From Methanosarcinales archaeon (lineage in GTDB: Archaea > Halobacteriota > Methanosarcinia > Methanosarcinales > Methanogasteraceae): a stretch of DNA of 7,901 nt. The stretch covers positions 1 through 7,901 of the forward strand of contig QMVM01000089.1 of NCBI GenBank assembly GCA_003661105.1. Reading direction: 5' to 3'. The position numbers and the translations under genes are program-made. The notes below the pieces were generated by a model. It saw only the letters and a list, made by a program, of their open reading frames with translations. It ran no database searches and was not told where the DNA came from. Of this stretch, positions 1-6,528 are shown one piece after another (the first letter of the stretch is position 1; each line of letters begins with the position of its first letter).

Positions 1-819
1 GAGGGTAGTTGCTACAAATCGCAGTTCTATGGCATCCAGTCACACCGGTGCATCCAGATGACGCCGACGCTCTCGTGCAACCACCGCTGCCTCCACTGCT
101 GGAGGCCAGTTGAGATGCCAGTGCCGCTCCCTGCGCCGGCCGATTGGGATTCTCCAGTTGAAATCAAGGGGTCGATCCTGCATGAACATGCGCGCCTCAT
201 ATCGGGATACGGCGGATCCGAGACCACGGACATGGACGCGCTAAGAGAGGCACAAAAGCCGGACCAGGTTGCGATATCGCTTGCAGGTGAGCCAACCCTC
301 TACCCGTATCTGCCTGAGTTGATCGATCTATTTCACAAGGACGCTATGACCACGTTCGTCGTCTCAAACGGCACGCAGCCGGATATGATTGCGAAGATTG
401 CGCCGACCCAGTTGTATCTCAGTCTGAATGCGCCCGACGAAGATACGTATCTCAAGGTATGCAATCCGCACGGGAATTTCTGGGCAGAGATTCAGGAGTC
501 CTTGCGGGTGCTTGGCAGGTCGAAGACGAGAACCAGAACCGCGGTCAGGATCACGCTTATCAAAGGAGTTAACATGTTCGATCCGGAGGGCTATGCGCGT
601 CTCTTGCGTACGTGCGATCCGGATTACATCGAGGTCAAGGCGTACATGCATGTCGGATTCTCACAAAAACGCCTCGACAGAGCTGCGATGCCTGATCATG
701 ATGAGGTACGCCTCTTTGCATCAGAGATCGGGGATGCGGCCGGGTACCGGATCGCTGATGATTCCGCGATCAGCCGGGTTGTCCTGCTCTCGCGAGACGG
801 AGACGTGGAGCGGATTTGA
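1..819 (+). CDS. taw1: S-adenosylmethionine-dependent tRNA 4-demethylwyosine synthase (Taw1/TYW1), 5' truncated
   Basis: Radical SAM enzyme that condenses pyruvate with N1-methylguanosine-37 of tRNA-Phe to form 4-demethylwyosine, the second step of wyosine synthesis in archaea. The frame is open from base 1, and 272 residues are visible before the TGA. The radical SAM CX3CX2C motif (Cys26, Cys30, Cys33, counted from the window edge) is followed by WRP. Just before it, CYK (Cys4-Lys6) and HRC (Cys17) have the spacing of two auxiliary 4Fe-4S ligands and the proposed pyruvate-binding lysine of the Methanocaldococcus enzyme. By that alignment, recalled from memory, about 35 residues and the third auxiliary Cys lie outside the window. 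Further family signatures are AGEPTLYP, VSNGTQP, LSLNAPDE and EVKAYMHVG. The ATG at base 58 lies inside these motifs and is not the real start. Family assignment is very secure. Confidence 0.96.
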   Translation, partial: EGSCYKSQFYGIQSHRCIQMTPTLSCNHRCLHCWRPVEMPVPLPAPADWDSPVEIKGSILHEHARLISGYGGSETTDMDALREAQKPDQVAISLAGEPTLYPYLPELIDLFHKDAMTTFVVSNGTQPDMIAKIAPTQLYLSLNAPDEDTYLKVCNPHGNFWAEIQESLRVLGRSKTRTRTAVRITLIKGVNMFDPEGYARLLRTCDPDYIEVKAYMHVGFSQKRLDRAAMPDHDEVRLFASEIGDAAGYRIADDSAISRVVLLSRDGDVERI

Positions 820-1053
820 GGGTCCGGGATGAATGGCAGGGGATACGGTTAAATTATCTGAAGGATGCAGATTTATGTGGAGATCAACATGCCATGACAT
901 GAGATTGGTCAAAATCTTGGATTCGCAGAACTTCAGACATGTGCATAACGTTATCTGGAAAGGCTTAGGACTTTCGACGATTCAATTACAGACTATATTC
1001 CGCCACCCCCTCCAAACACCGACACTCGAGCCGACAGCCCCGCGGCACCAGAT

Positions 1054-1068
1054 ACTTTATTTACATAT
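1054..1068 (+). promoter_or_regulatory. Candidate TATA box for the rps13-rps4-rps11 operon
   Basis: The AT-rich run ACTTTATTTACATAT lies about 20-35 bases before the rps13 ATG, at the end of a 269-base gap (820-1088) that otherwise shows no convincing gene. If used, it would give a very short leader, although an AAAGGA Shine-Dalgarno-like site is present at 1077-1082. Weaker TATA-like runs at 847-855 (GTTAAATTA) and 993-999 (CTATATT) could instead produce a longer leader. I cannot choose among them with certainty. Confidence 0.45.
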
Positions 1069-1088
1069 AGCCGCCCAAAGGAACTATA

Positions 1089-1556
1089 ATGACTGACATC
1101 GAAGAAACGCCAGAGATAAAACATCTTGTGCGTATCGCAAACGCCGATCTGGATGGACACCGGTCGGTTCAGTACGCGCTCACCGGGTTAAAGGGCATTG
1201 GTGTACGAACGTCAAGGATTCTCGCAGACGGTGCCGGGATAGATCCGACATCGATCATAGGGTCGCTGGATGATGCTGAAGTCGAAAAACTCAAGCAGGC
1301 AATCGCGAATTTTGAAAGTGCGGTTCCGACATGGATGCTGAATCGAAGGCGGGACTTCCTGACCGGCGAAGATAAACATATCGTTGGTGTGAATCTCGTG
1401 TTATCTGTGAACGAGGATATCAACACCATGAAGAAGACCCGCAGCTACAGCGGAATTCGGCATGAGCGGGGCTTAAGGGTTCGCGGACAGCGGACACGGT
1501 CGACAGGAAGAAGCGGTGCCACGGTTGGCGTTAGCAGGAAACGCATAGTGAAGTAG
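1089..1556 (+). CDS. rps13: Small ribosomal subunit protein uS13 (S13p/S18e)
   Basis: Head protein of the 30S subunit that contacts the P-site tRNA and 16S rRNA. The 155 residues match the usual archaeal length. The N-terminal part contains the helix-hairpin-helix-like stretch LTGLKGIGVRTSRILAD (residues 31-47). The basic C-terminal part has RSYSGIRHERGLRVRGQRT (about 118-136), the strongly conserved S13 signature, followed by a Lys/Arg-rich tail. The start ATG is preceded by AAAGGA with a 6-base spacer. First gene of a compact operon: its TAG stop overlaps the Shine-Dalgarno region of rps4. Confidence 0.97.
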   Translation: MTDIEETPEIKHLVRIANADLDGHRSVQYALTGLKGIGVRTSRILADGAGIDPTSIIGSLDDAEVEKLKQAIANFESAVPTWMLNRRRDFLTGEDKHIVGVNLVLSVNEDINTMKKTRSYSGIRHERGLRVRGQRTRSTGRSGATVGVSRKRIVK

Positions 1557-1564
1557 GTGAATTC

Positions 1565-2134
1565 ATGGGACATCCACGCAAAGATCATAAAACATACAGC
1601 ACGCCAAGGCATCCATGGCGGACAGAGAAACTCACATTCGAGAGTGAACTGGTCAAGACTTACGGGCTTCGGAACAAGCGGGAGGTCTGGACTGCCGAGA
1701 ATATTCTTCGCAAGTACAGGCGCGCTGCACGCAGATTGCTTGCCGAATCCGCAGCAAAAGGAGAACTTTCCGGGCATACGAAAAATGAGGCGAACCAGAT
1801 CATCGTGCGGTTGCAGCGTTATGGAGTTCTGAAGAGTGATGCGGATCTGGACGCTATCTTGAGTCTTGAGATCGGAGATATCCTAGAACGACGTCTCCAG
1901 ACGCAGGTGTACCGGCAGGGACTTGTGCACAGTATGCGCCAGGCGCGACAGTTCATCACGCACGGACACGTTTCAATATCCGGGCGCAAAACGACGGTAC
2001 CGAGTTACACCGTATCAAAGGAAGAAGAGATGCTGATCGACTATTACAAGAACTCTCCGCTTGCACATGAAATGCACCCTGAGCGTCCGACCAGAGTTCA
2101 GGAAGGGGATAGCATACTGGACAAGGAGGCATGA
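1565..2134 (+). CDS. rps4: Small ribosomal subunit protein uS4 (S4p/S9e)
   Basis: Primary 16S rRNA-binding protein of the 30S body. It has 189 residues, typical of archaeal S4, with the family start MGHPRK...TPRHPW (residues 1-18), a long basic helical region, and an S4 RNA-binding domain at about 106-152 (ILERRLQTQVYRQGL, then RQFITHGHVSISGR). There are no cysteines, as in many archaeal S4 proteins and unlike bacterial zinc-type S4. The start ATG is 8 bases after the rps13 stop. The Shine-Dalgarno AGGTGA (1555-1560) overlaps that stop codon, which suggests translational coupling. The tail after residue 165 is acidic and probably variable. Confidence 0.97.
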   Translation: MGHPRKDHKTYSTPRHPWRTEKLTFESELVKTYGLRNKREVWTAENILRKYRRAARRLLAESAAKGELSGHTKNEANQIIVRLQRYGVLKSDADLDAILSLEIGDILERRLQTQVYRQGLVHSMRQARQFITHGHVSISGRKTTVPSYTVSKEEEMLIDYYKNSPLAHEMHPERPTRVQEGDSILDKEA

Positions 2135-2138
2135 TAGA

Positions 2139-2528
2139 ATGGCAGAACAGAAATGGGCTGTTGCGAATATACATTCATCGTTTAACAATACGCTGATCAC
2201 GGTAACAGATCTGACCGGAGCTGAGACCATTGCAAAGTCATCGGGCGGCATGGTCACCAAGGTGGCGCGGGACGAGGGCTCCCCGTATATCGCAATGCAG
2301 ATCGTCGGACAGATAGTGGATCAATTGAAGGATAAAGGATTTACAGGCGTGCACATCAAGATCAGGGCGCCGGGCGGCAACAAGCAGCGAAGTCCCGGAC
2401 CGGGCGCGCAGGCGGCGGTACGTGCTTTCGCGAGGGCCGGAATACGCATCGGAAAGATCGAGGATGTGACACCGCTGGCGCACGACGGCACCATGGCAAA
2501 GGGCGGACGGCGTGGCAGACGAATCTAA
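2139..2528 (+). CDS. rps11: Small ribosomal subunit protein uS11 (S11p/S14e)
   Basis: 30S platform protein that binds near the mRNA exit region. The ATG at 2139 gives 129 residues, the normal archaeal size. The frame is open further upstream, but an earlier start would lie inside rps4, and GGAGG at 2125-2129 with a 9-base spacer supports 2139. The product shows AVANIHSSFNNTLITVTD (7-24), RAPGGNKQRSPGPGAQAAVRA (76-96 region) and the basic C-terminal GGRRGRRI, all hallmarks of S11. It lies 4 bases after rps4. In most Euryarchaeota rpoD (RNA polymerase subunit D) follows rps11; here the operon ends and a convergent gene begins 14 bases later. Confidence 0.97.
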   Translation: MAEQKWAVANIHSSFNNTLITVTDLTGAETIAKSSGGMVTKVARDEGSPYIAMQIVGQIVDQLKDKGFTGVHIKIRAPGGNKQRSPGPGAQAAVRAFARAGIRIGKIEDVTPLAHDGTMAKGGRRGRRI

Positions 2529-2542
2529 GATTTGGATTAGAT

Positions 2543-2737
2543 TTAACAGGGTTTGTCAGATCGACAACACTGTTTCGCGACCCACGATTCGAGTGCGCGG
2601 TTAAACTCATCGGCATCCACGTAAATTTTGCCGCAAACCGGGCACTGCGATCCATTTACATCTTTACCATATCGGTTGAGAGTCTTTGGCATAGTTAGCG
2701 CGCCGCATTCGCATCGTATGGTCGGTGGTTCGGGCAT
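2543..2737 (-). CDS. Small zinc-ribbon protein of unknown function
   Basis: Encodes 64 residues with a CXC...CXXC arrangement: Cys9 and Cys11 in RCECG, then Cys32 and Cys35 in QCPVCGK. This is a plausible four-Cys zinc-ribbon site with a 20-residue spacer. A short helical segment follows (DADEFNRALESWVAK) and then a second Cys-rich tail (Cys57, Cys58, Cys64). I do not recognise a named family; rubredoxin-like or transcription/translation zinc ribbons are the general class. A TATA-like box lies about 29 bases before the ATG and there is no Shine-Dalgarno, consistent with a leaderless mRNA. The gene converges on rps11. The cysteine pattern and promoter argue that it is real despite its small size. 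Confidence 0.72.
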   Translation of the reverse strand: MPEPPTIRCECGALTMPKTLNRYGKDVNGSQCPVCGKIYVDADEFNRALESWVAKQCCRSDKPC

Positions 2738-2761
2738 GGTGATGATGTGATGCGGGATGTG

Positions 2762-2770
2762 GAATTAAAC
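2762..2770 (-). promoter_or_regulatory. TATA box for the zinc-ribbon gene
   Basis: Read on the minus strand, GTTTAATTC is preceded by purine-rich TAA, and its centre is about 29 bases before the ATG whose first base is 2737. This is the spacing expected for transcription starting at or just before the start codon, and no Shine-Dalgarno is present. Confidence 0.5.
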
Positions 2771-2840
2771 TTACTGCTCATGCCAGATATCCTACCATTC
2801 CTGAATTAGGGTTTACCAGAAAACAACCTGTTAAAATTTG

Positions 2841-2915
2841 TGACATTCGTTCATTTGTGATAAAATTAGATAAGGGATCACGAATGGCATGGATGAACAA
2901 ATCGCACGAATGTCA
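2841..2915. repeat. Imperfect inverted repeat with CGAAT/ATTCG units (copy 1)
   Basis: Left arm TGACATTCGTTCATTTGT (2841-2858) pairs with the region from GAACAAATCGC (2895-2905) to ACGAATGTCA (2906-2915). The outer 10 bases are perfectly complementary. A few unpaired bases follow, then a 6-base inner match (ATTTGT/ACAAAT). ATCACGAATGG (2877-2887) lies in the central loop and repeats the same CACGAAT unit. The element sits in the divergent gap (2738-3032) between the zinc-ribbon gene and tgtA. It shares its unit sequence with the elements at 4570-4647 and 6682-6765. I see no open reading frame of interest in this gap. Confidence 0.7.
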
Positions 2916-2948
2916 GGGCTGTGGAGTGCCACCAGATAAACTTTACTG

Positions 2949-2957
2949 CTTTATTTT
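2949..2957 (+). promoter_or_regulatory. Weak candidate TATA box for tgtA
   Basis: CTTTATTTT lies about 80 bases before the tgtA ATG and would give a leader of roughly 50 bases. AGGAG at 2993-2997 is too far from the ATG to act as its Shine-Dalgarno. ACATTTAACG (3006-3015) is another weak possibility, but it is close to the start. The assignment is tentative. Confidence 0.3.
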
Positions 2958-3032
2958 GCGGTTAGCACTTAGACTGTTTTAGGTCAATGCACAGGAGAAG
3001 ATAAGACATTTAACGATAGACGAAGCACCATC

Positions 3033-4544
3033 ATGTCCCACTTCGAGATCACACACAAGGACTCAGCAGGCAGAATCGGGAGATTGTATACAGCACACGG
3101 GAGAATCGAGACCCCTGCGGTCATGCCTGTGGTAAACCCGAACATACAGATGATACCCGCGTCCGAACTCACAAAATTCGGGGCAGAGATCGTGATCACG
3201 AATGCGTACATCATCTACCAGAACCCGGAACTAAAAAGACATGCGCTGGACATGGGCGTGCATTCCCTGCTTGATTTCGATGGCGCGATCATGACCGATT
3301 CGGGATCGTACCAGTTATCAGTGTACCACGACATCGATATCACTTCAGAGGAGATCGTCCGTTTCCAGCAGATGATCGGCTCTGACATCGGTGTGCCACT
3401 CGACATCCCGACGCCGCCTGATGTGTCGCACGATCGCGCCGGGTCAGAGATGAAGATAACGATTGAGAGGTGCAAGGCGGCACACCGGCTTATGGAGTCG
3501 GACGGGACGGCTGGCTCGATGCTCCTTTCGGGCACTGTGCAGGGATCGACTCATCCTGATCTGCGGTACGAATGTGCACGCGCTCTCTCTGAGACGGGCT
3601 TTGATGTCTACCCGATAGGCGCGGTTGTGCCGCTGCTTGTGAACTACCGGTTCGCTGATATGGTGGATGCGATCGTCGCATCGAAGAAAGGACTCTCTCC
3701 GGCGGCACCCGTCCACCTCTTTGGCGCAGGGCATCCTGCGATGTTTGCGCTTGCTGTCGCGCTTGGCTGCGATCTCTTCGATTCGGCGGCTTATGCACTC
3801 TATGCGCGGGATGGGAGGTATCTCGCCGCTGACGGGACGTACCATCTGGCTGATCTTAAGTATCTCCCATGCTCATGCCCTGTATGTGCATCGCATACCG
3901 CAGATGAGTTGAGGGACGAATTTGCAAGCGGTAATTACATTTCACTTGCAGAGCACAACCTTTATGTGACGTTTGAGGAGATCCGGATCATAAAGCAGTG
4001 TATCATCGAGGGCAACCTCTGGGAACTCGTCGAGCGCAGGTGCAGGGCACATCCGAGACTGCTCGACGGGCTAAAACGCGCAATCCGCCATACGGACTGG
4101 ATCGAGAGGTTTGATCCGATCCGAAAGTCGACGTTCTTCTACTGCGGGAGCGAATCCGCATCCCGGGCAGAGGTGCGCAGGTTTGGCGAGCGGCTTGACC
4201 GTTTTGATCCAAACGGAAACGTGCTTATTCGCACATGGAAAGTTAAAGGGGAAGCAGATAAGTTCGATTGTGTGCTCAATCTGAAAGCGCCGTTTGGTGC
4301 GTATCCTGTGGAACTTGGCGAGACATATCCGTTTAATGCAGAGGTGCCTGAGTTGTCAGAACCGGATTACGAGGCGGCTTCGGTTGCACTTGGAAATGTG
4401 CTTCGGCTGATCAGACTCAATCCGGATGCAAGGTTTACGGTCGTCTGCGAATGGGAGCATCCGCTCCTTGCGGAGATCGGGGAGTGTCCGAACGTCGGGG
4501 AGATTTTAGCGGGCAATGAATTGCACAATCAAAAACTCCAGTGA
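3033..4544 (+). CDS. tgtA: tRNA-guanine(15) transglycosylase (archaeosine synthesis), without PUA domain
   Basis: Exchanges guanine-15 in the D-loop of archaeal tRNAs for preQ0, the first tRNA-bound step of archaeosine synthesis. Of 503 residues, the catalytic barrel spans about 1-345. Asp89 in TDSGSYQ and Asp250 in LFDSAAY match the two active-site aspartates of the Pyrococcus enzyme (recalled as D95 and D249). GTVQGSTHPDLR and LFGAGHP are further substrate-site signatures. Cys280, Cys282 and Cys285 (CSCPVC) with His308 form the structural zinc site. A C-terminal domain follows to residue 503, but there is no obvious PUA domain. This fits the split form in which a separate PUA-containing ArcS-type protein completes archaeosine. 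The ATG at 3033 is the first in frame, giving MSHFEI, and no strong Shine-Dalgarno is seen. Confidence 0.96.
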   Translation: MSHFEITHKDSAGRIGRLYTAHGRIETPAVMPVVNPNIQMIPASELTKFGAEIVITNAYIIYQNPELKRHALDMGVHSLLDFDGAIMTDSGSYQLSVYHDIDITSEEIVRFQQMIGSDIGVPLDIPTPPDVSHDRAGSEMKITIERCKAAHRLMESDGTAGSMLLSGTVQGSTHPDLRYECARALSETGFDVYPIGAVVPLLVNYRFADMVDAIVASKKGLSPAAPVHLFGAGHPAMFALAVALGCDLFDSAAYALYARDGRYLAADGTYHLADLKYLPCSCPVCASHTADELRDEFASGNYISLAEHNLYVTFEEIRIIKQCIIEGNLWELVERRCRAHPRLLDGLKRAIRHTDWIERFDPIRKSTFFYCGSESASRAEVRRFGERLDRFDPNGNVLIRTWKVKGEADKFDCVLNLKAPFGAYPVELGETYPFNAEVPELSEPDYEAASVALGNVLRLIRLNPDARFTVVCEWEHPLLAEIGECPNVGEILAGNELHNQKLQ

Positions 4545-4569
4545 AAACGATCTGATTTTATGGTGGTGC

Positions 4570-4647
4570 GCACGTGTTCGAACACTCGTGCAATTCGCGT
4601 CATTCGTTACCATTCGTGAATTCAAGTAAATCGGCGGAAATCGAATG
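4570..4647. repeat. Imperfect palindromic repeat with ATTCG units (copy 2), downstream of tgtA
   Basis: Starts 25 bases after the tgtA stop. The perfect 12-base palindrome GTGTTCGAACAC (4574-4585) is flanked by GCAC (4570-4573) and GTGC (4588-4591), giving a 10-bp hairpin with a 2-base bulge. It is followed by ATTCG at 4593-4597, 4602-4606 and 4612-4616, and by complementary CGAATG at 4642-4647. The units match the repeats at 2841 and 6682. Its position directly after tgtA means it could also fold in the tgtA 3' untranslated region. The rest of the gap 4648-4749 holds nothing I recognise. Confidence 0.65.
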
Positions 4648-4749
4648 ATTGCGGGGCATGGGGCTTCACTTAAAACTAGCCCTGCCACCTCGGGCAACTT
4701 CACAATCATGACCCACGGCGTGACCCCAATAGTTATAATCGATGAGAAG

Positions 4750-4757
4750 TTTTATAC
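4750..4757 (+). promoter_or_regulatory. TATA box for the gene at 4782
   Basis: TTTTATAC, preceded by purine-rich GAGAAG, is centred about 28 bases before the ATG at 4782. It predicts a transcript starting within a few bases of that codon, which favours 4782 (or the ATG at 4776) over the upstream GTG at 4767. Confidence 0.6.
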
Positions 4758-4781
4758 TATGTACGTGTGGGGTTGATGTGT

Positions 4782-5300
4782 ATGAATGAAACCGAGTACA
4801 CAAATTCCAGAGGACTATCATGCCATGCACTGGTCGCAGCCGTGGCGAAGGTATCGTATCAACGATTCAGAGACGCGCGCGTACTCTTTGATCCGATCAT
4901 TAGAGAGGCGACCCTGCTCTGGATGCAGGAATTGGGCATGGACATGTCGCGCAGGTTTGACCAACCCGAGGATGCAATCCACCATTTCACCGAGTTCACT
5001 CCGGATGTACACGACTTCAGCATAACCACGACACAGGGTGGTGCTGTCAGGCTCGAGATCGGCAGCACCTGTCCATTTCGGGATGCGTGTCAGATCGTGG
5101 ATAGGAAAATCGGGATGGTTAAGGGATGTGCCGAGGCGATCGTACTGCTGCAGGTGATCGAATGCGTATGCCCGCAGAGCGAGTCCCTCACTTATGACTT
5201 CCAGCCGGCACATCGGCAAGATCAAGCATGCACAATTCATATAGGGACGGTCGAGCAGATCGTGCTGAACCAGGAGAGCCAGGGGCTATATACTGACTGA
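4782..5300 (+). CDS. Uncharacterised Cys-containing protein, 172 residues
   Basis: I do not recognise a specific family. The start is set at ATG 4782 because a TATA box places transcription near there; a GTG at 4767 would add five residues. The N-terminal half looks helical. Residues 85-155 resemble an alpha/beta domain with TCPFRDAC (Cys97, Cys103), Cys116 in KGCAEA, Cys128 and Cys130 in ECVC, and a late Cys150 in ACTIHIG. The order 'CPF..., inner Cys, late C-x-I-x-I strand' vaguely recalls V4R-type (hydrocarbon-binding) and L-2-amino-thiazoline-carboxylate hydrolase-like domains, but this is pattern memory only. The last 113 bases overlap the 3' end of sppA on the other strand. The conserved-looking Cys150 motif lies in the overlap, arguing that this frame is real there. 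Confidence 0.72.
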   Translation: MNETEYTNSRGLSCHALVAAVAKVSYQRFRDARVLFDPIIREATLLWMQELGMDMSRRFDQPEDAIHHFTEFTPDVHDFSITTTQGGAVRLEIGSTCPFRDACQIVDRKIGMVKGCAEAIVLLQVIECVCPQSESLTYDFQPAHRQDQACTIHIGTVEQIVLNQESQGLYTD

Positions 5301-6399
5301 TACCGTCCATACTCTCTTCGCCTCCAAATAACAACTGGGAGAGCGATGGTTTGTTCATATACGTGATCGTGGGCTCTCCTGTGATATTTCCAAGTTCTGC
5401 AGCTATATCGATGGCATCATACATATTGCCAGTCTCATCCACCAGACCGAGATCCACAGCGGTTGCACCTGTATATATCCTCCCATCTGACAGGTTCAAC
5501 ACATCTTCCCGGCTCATGTTCCTGCCGGCAGCGACATCGTCCACAAACATCGAGAAGACCTCCATCACGACCTCATCGGCATACACCTGCTCATCCACAG
5601 TCAGGTTCCTCCAGTCAGCTCCCATGTCCTTGAATTCCCCTGATTTTGCAACCCAGTGATCGATCCCTTCCTCGTCGTAGTATCCGCTCTTGTTCTCAAA
5701 GACCCATATCACGCCGATGCTGCCTGTGATGGTGCCCGGATTCGCAACGATCCGGTCGGAAGATGCTGAGATGTGATATGCAGCGCTTGCAGCGACATCA
5801 CCCATCGAGATCACGATTGGCTTCTTCTCTTTTGCTTTCTCAATCTCCCTTTTGATCTCCTGCGCTGCTGCTAACGAGCCGCCTGGGCTATTTACCCGCA
5901 GAACGATTGCTTCTACATTATCGTCGTCTGCTGCAAGTCTCAAGTACTTGCAGACGCTTTCTGATGTTGAAACCCCGAATCCATCAGGTAGTCCGCCTGT
6001 AATCATCATTCCCTGTACATAGATCACTGCAACCTGATCTTTGTCGGTATAAACTCCGTGCAGATCAACGCCACCAAAGATCACTGCAAGACTCACTCCA
6101 ATGATCAGTATCAGCGAGAACACAATCACAATGTATGTAAAAAATCCTCTCGAACCTCCCCTCGGCTGTGGCGTTGGGGCACCCGGTGGGATTGGTATCT
6201 GCGGGGGCGGCGTCTGGGGTGTGGGGGATAGCGGCGCGGGAATGGGTTGAGGCGACGTATTGGAGTCGAGGTATCTATCGTCGATTCGACTCTCTCGATC
6301 CGCCTTATCATCGATCGACACTCCGATTTGCCCGGTTTTATCATCCGTGTCCGATCTCTCTGTTTCCGCGCTACCTGTATGCTCCTGCCCTGTCATCAT
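5188..6399 (-). CDS. sppA: Signal peptide peptidase SppA, S49 family membrane serine protease
   Basis: Membrane-anchored Ser/Lys protease thought to degrade leftover signal peptides and other membrane-embedded peptides. The 403 residues comprise an acidic, disordered N-terminus (1-48), a Pro-rich linker (49-80, PQTPPPQIPIPPGAP), one transmembrane helix (about 86-108) and the S49 protease domain (about 120-340). Conserved blocks are RVNSPGGS (168-175), SMGDVAASAAYHIS (198-211) with the probable nucleophile Ser205, PGTITGSIGV, and AKSGEFKDMG with the probable general-base Lys257. IYTGATAVDLGLVDE (308-322) is also typical. The first of two adjacent ATG codons lies about 25 bases after a TATA box, implying a leaderless mRNA. 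After LLFGGEE the final 37 residues (367-403) are read antisense to the neighbouring gene and look non-conserved. They may be a recent 3' extension. Confidence 0.94.
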   Translation of the reverse strand: MMTGQEHTGSAETERSDTDDKTGQIGVSIDDKADRESRIDDRYLDSNTSPQPIPAPLSPTPQTPPPQIPIPPGAPTPQPRGGSRGFFTYIVIVFSLILIIGVSLAVIFGGVDLHGVYTDKDQVAVIYVQGMMITGGLPDGFGVSTSESVCKYLRLAADDDNVEAIVLRVNSPGGSLAAAQEIKREIEKAKEKKPIVISMGDVAASAAYHISASSDRIVANPGTITGSIGVIWVFENKSGYYDEEGIDHWVAKSGEFKDMGADWRNLTVDEQVYADEVVMEVFSMFVDDVAAGRNMSREDVLNLSDGRIYTGATAVDLGLVDETGNMYDAIDIAAELGNITGEPTITYMNKPSLSQLLFGGEESMDGISQYIAPGSPGSARSARPSLYELCMLDLADVPAGSHK

Positions 6400-6416
6400 T
6401 GATCTATGGGTTGTGT

Positions 6417-6428
6417 GGTATTAAAAGC
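6417..6428 (-). promoter_or_regulatory. TATA box for sppA
   Basis: Read on the minus strand, GCTTTTAATACC is centred about 24-26 bases before the sppA ATG at 6399. No Shine-Dalgarno is visible between them, so leaderless transcription is likely. The gap 6400-6570 also holds the tRNA promoter on the other strand, making it a divergent promoter region, and a 7-bp hairpin CCACCAT/ATGGTGG (6463-6469, 6492-6498). Confidence 0.6.
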
Positions 6429-6528
6429 GTTCTGAAAAGTAAAAAGAACCTGCGCTATATATCCACCATGATCAGGATAATATCGAAAAGTATGGTGGTA
6501 TCATCCACTTCCGCATCCGACACACCAC

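Noticed and set aside
833..1096. Plus-strand 87-codon open frame between taw1 and rps13
   Set aside because: Overlaps the rps13 start and its promoter, has no recognisable motif or good Shine-Dalgarno, and has an odd composition; likely a chance frame.
1557..1832. Plus-strand frame over the start of rps4
   Set aside because: Lies within rps4 in another frame and has no family resemblance.
3444..3845. Minus-strand frame of 133 codons inside tgtA
   Set aside because: Arg/Ser-rich antisense shadow of a strongly conserved gene.
4818..5240. Minus-strand frame of 140 codons opposite the gene at 4782
   Set aside because: Considered as an alternative to the plus-strand gene. It has no TATA box or Shine-Dalgarno and no domain-like pattern, while the plus strand has a clear promoter and ordered Cys motifs.
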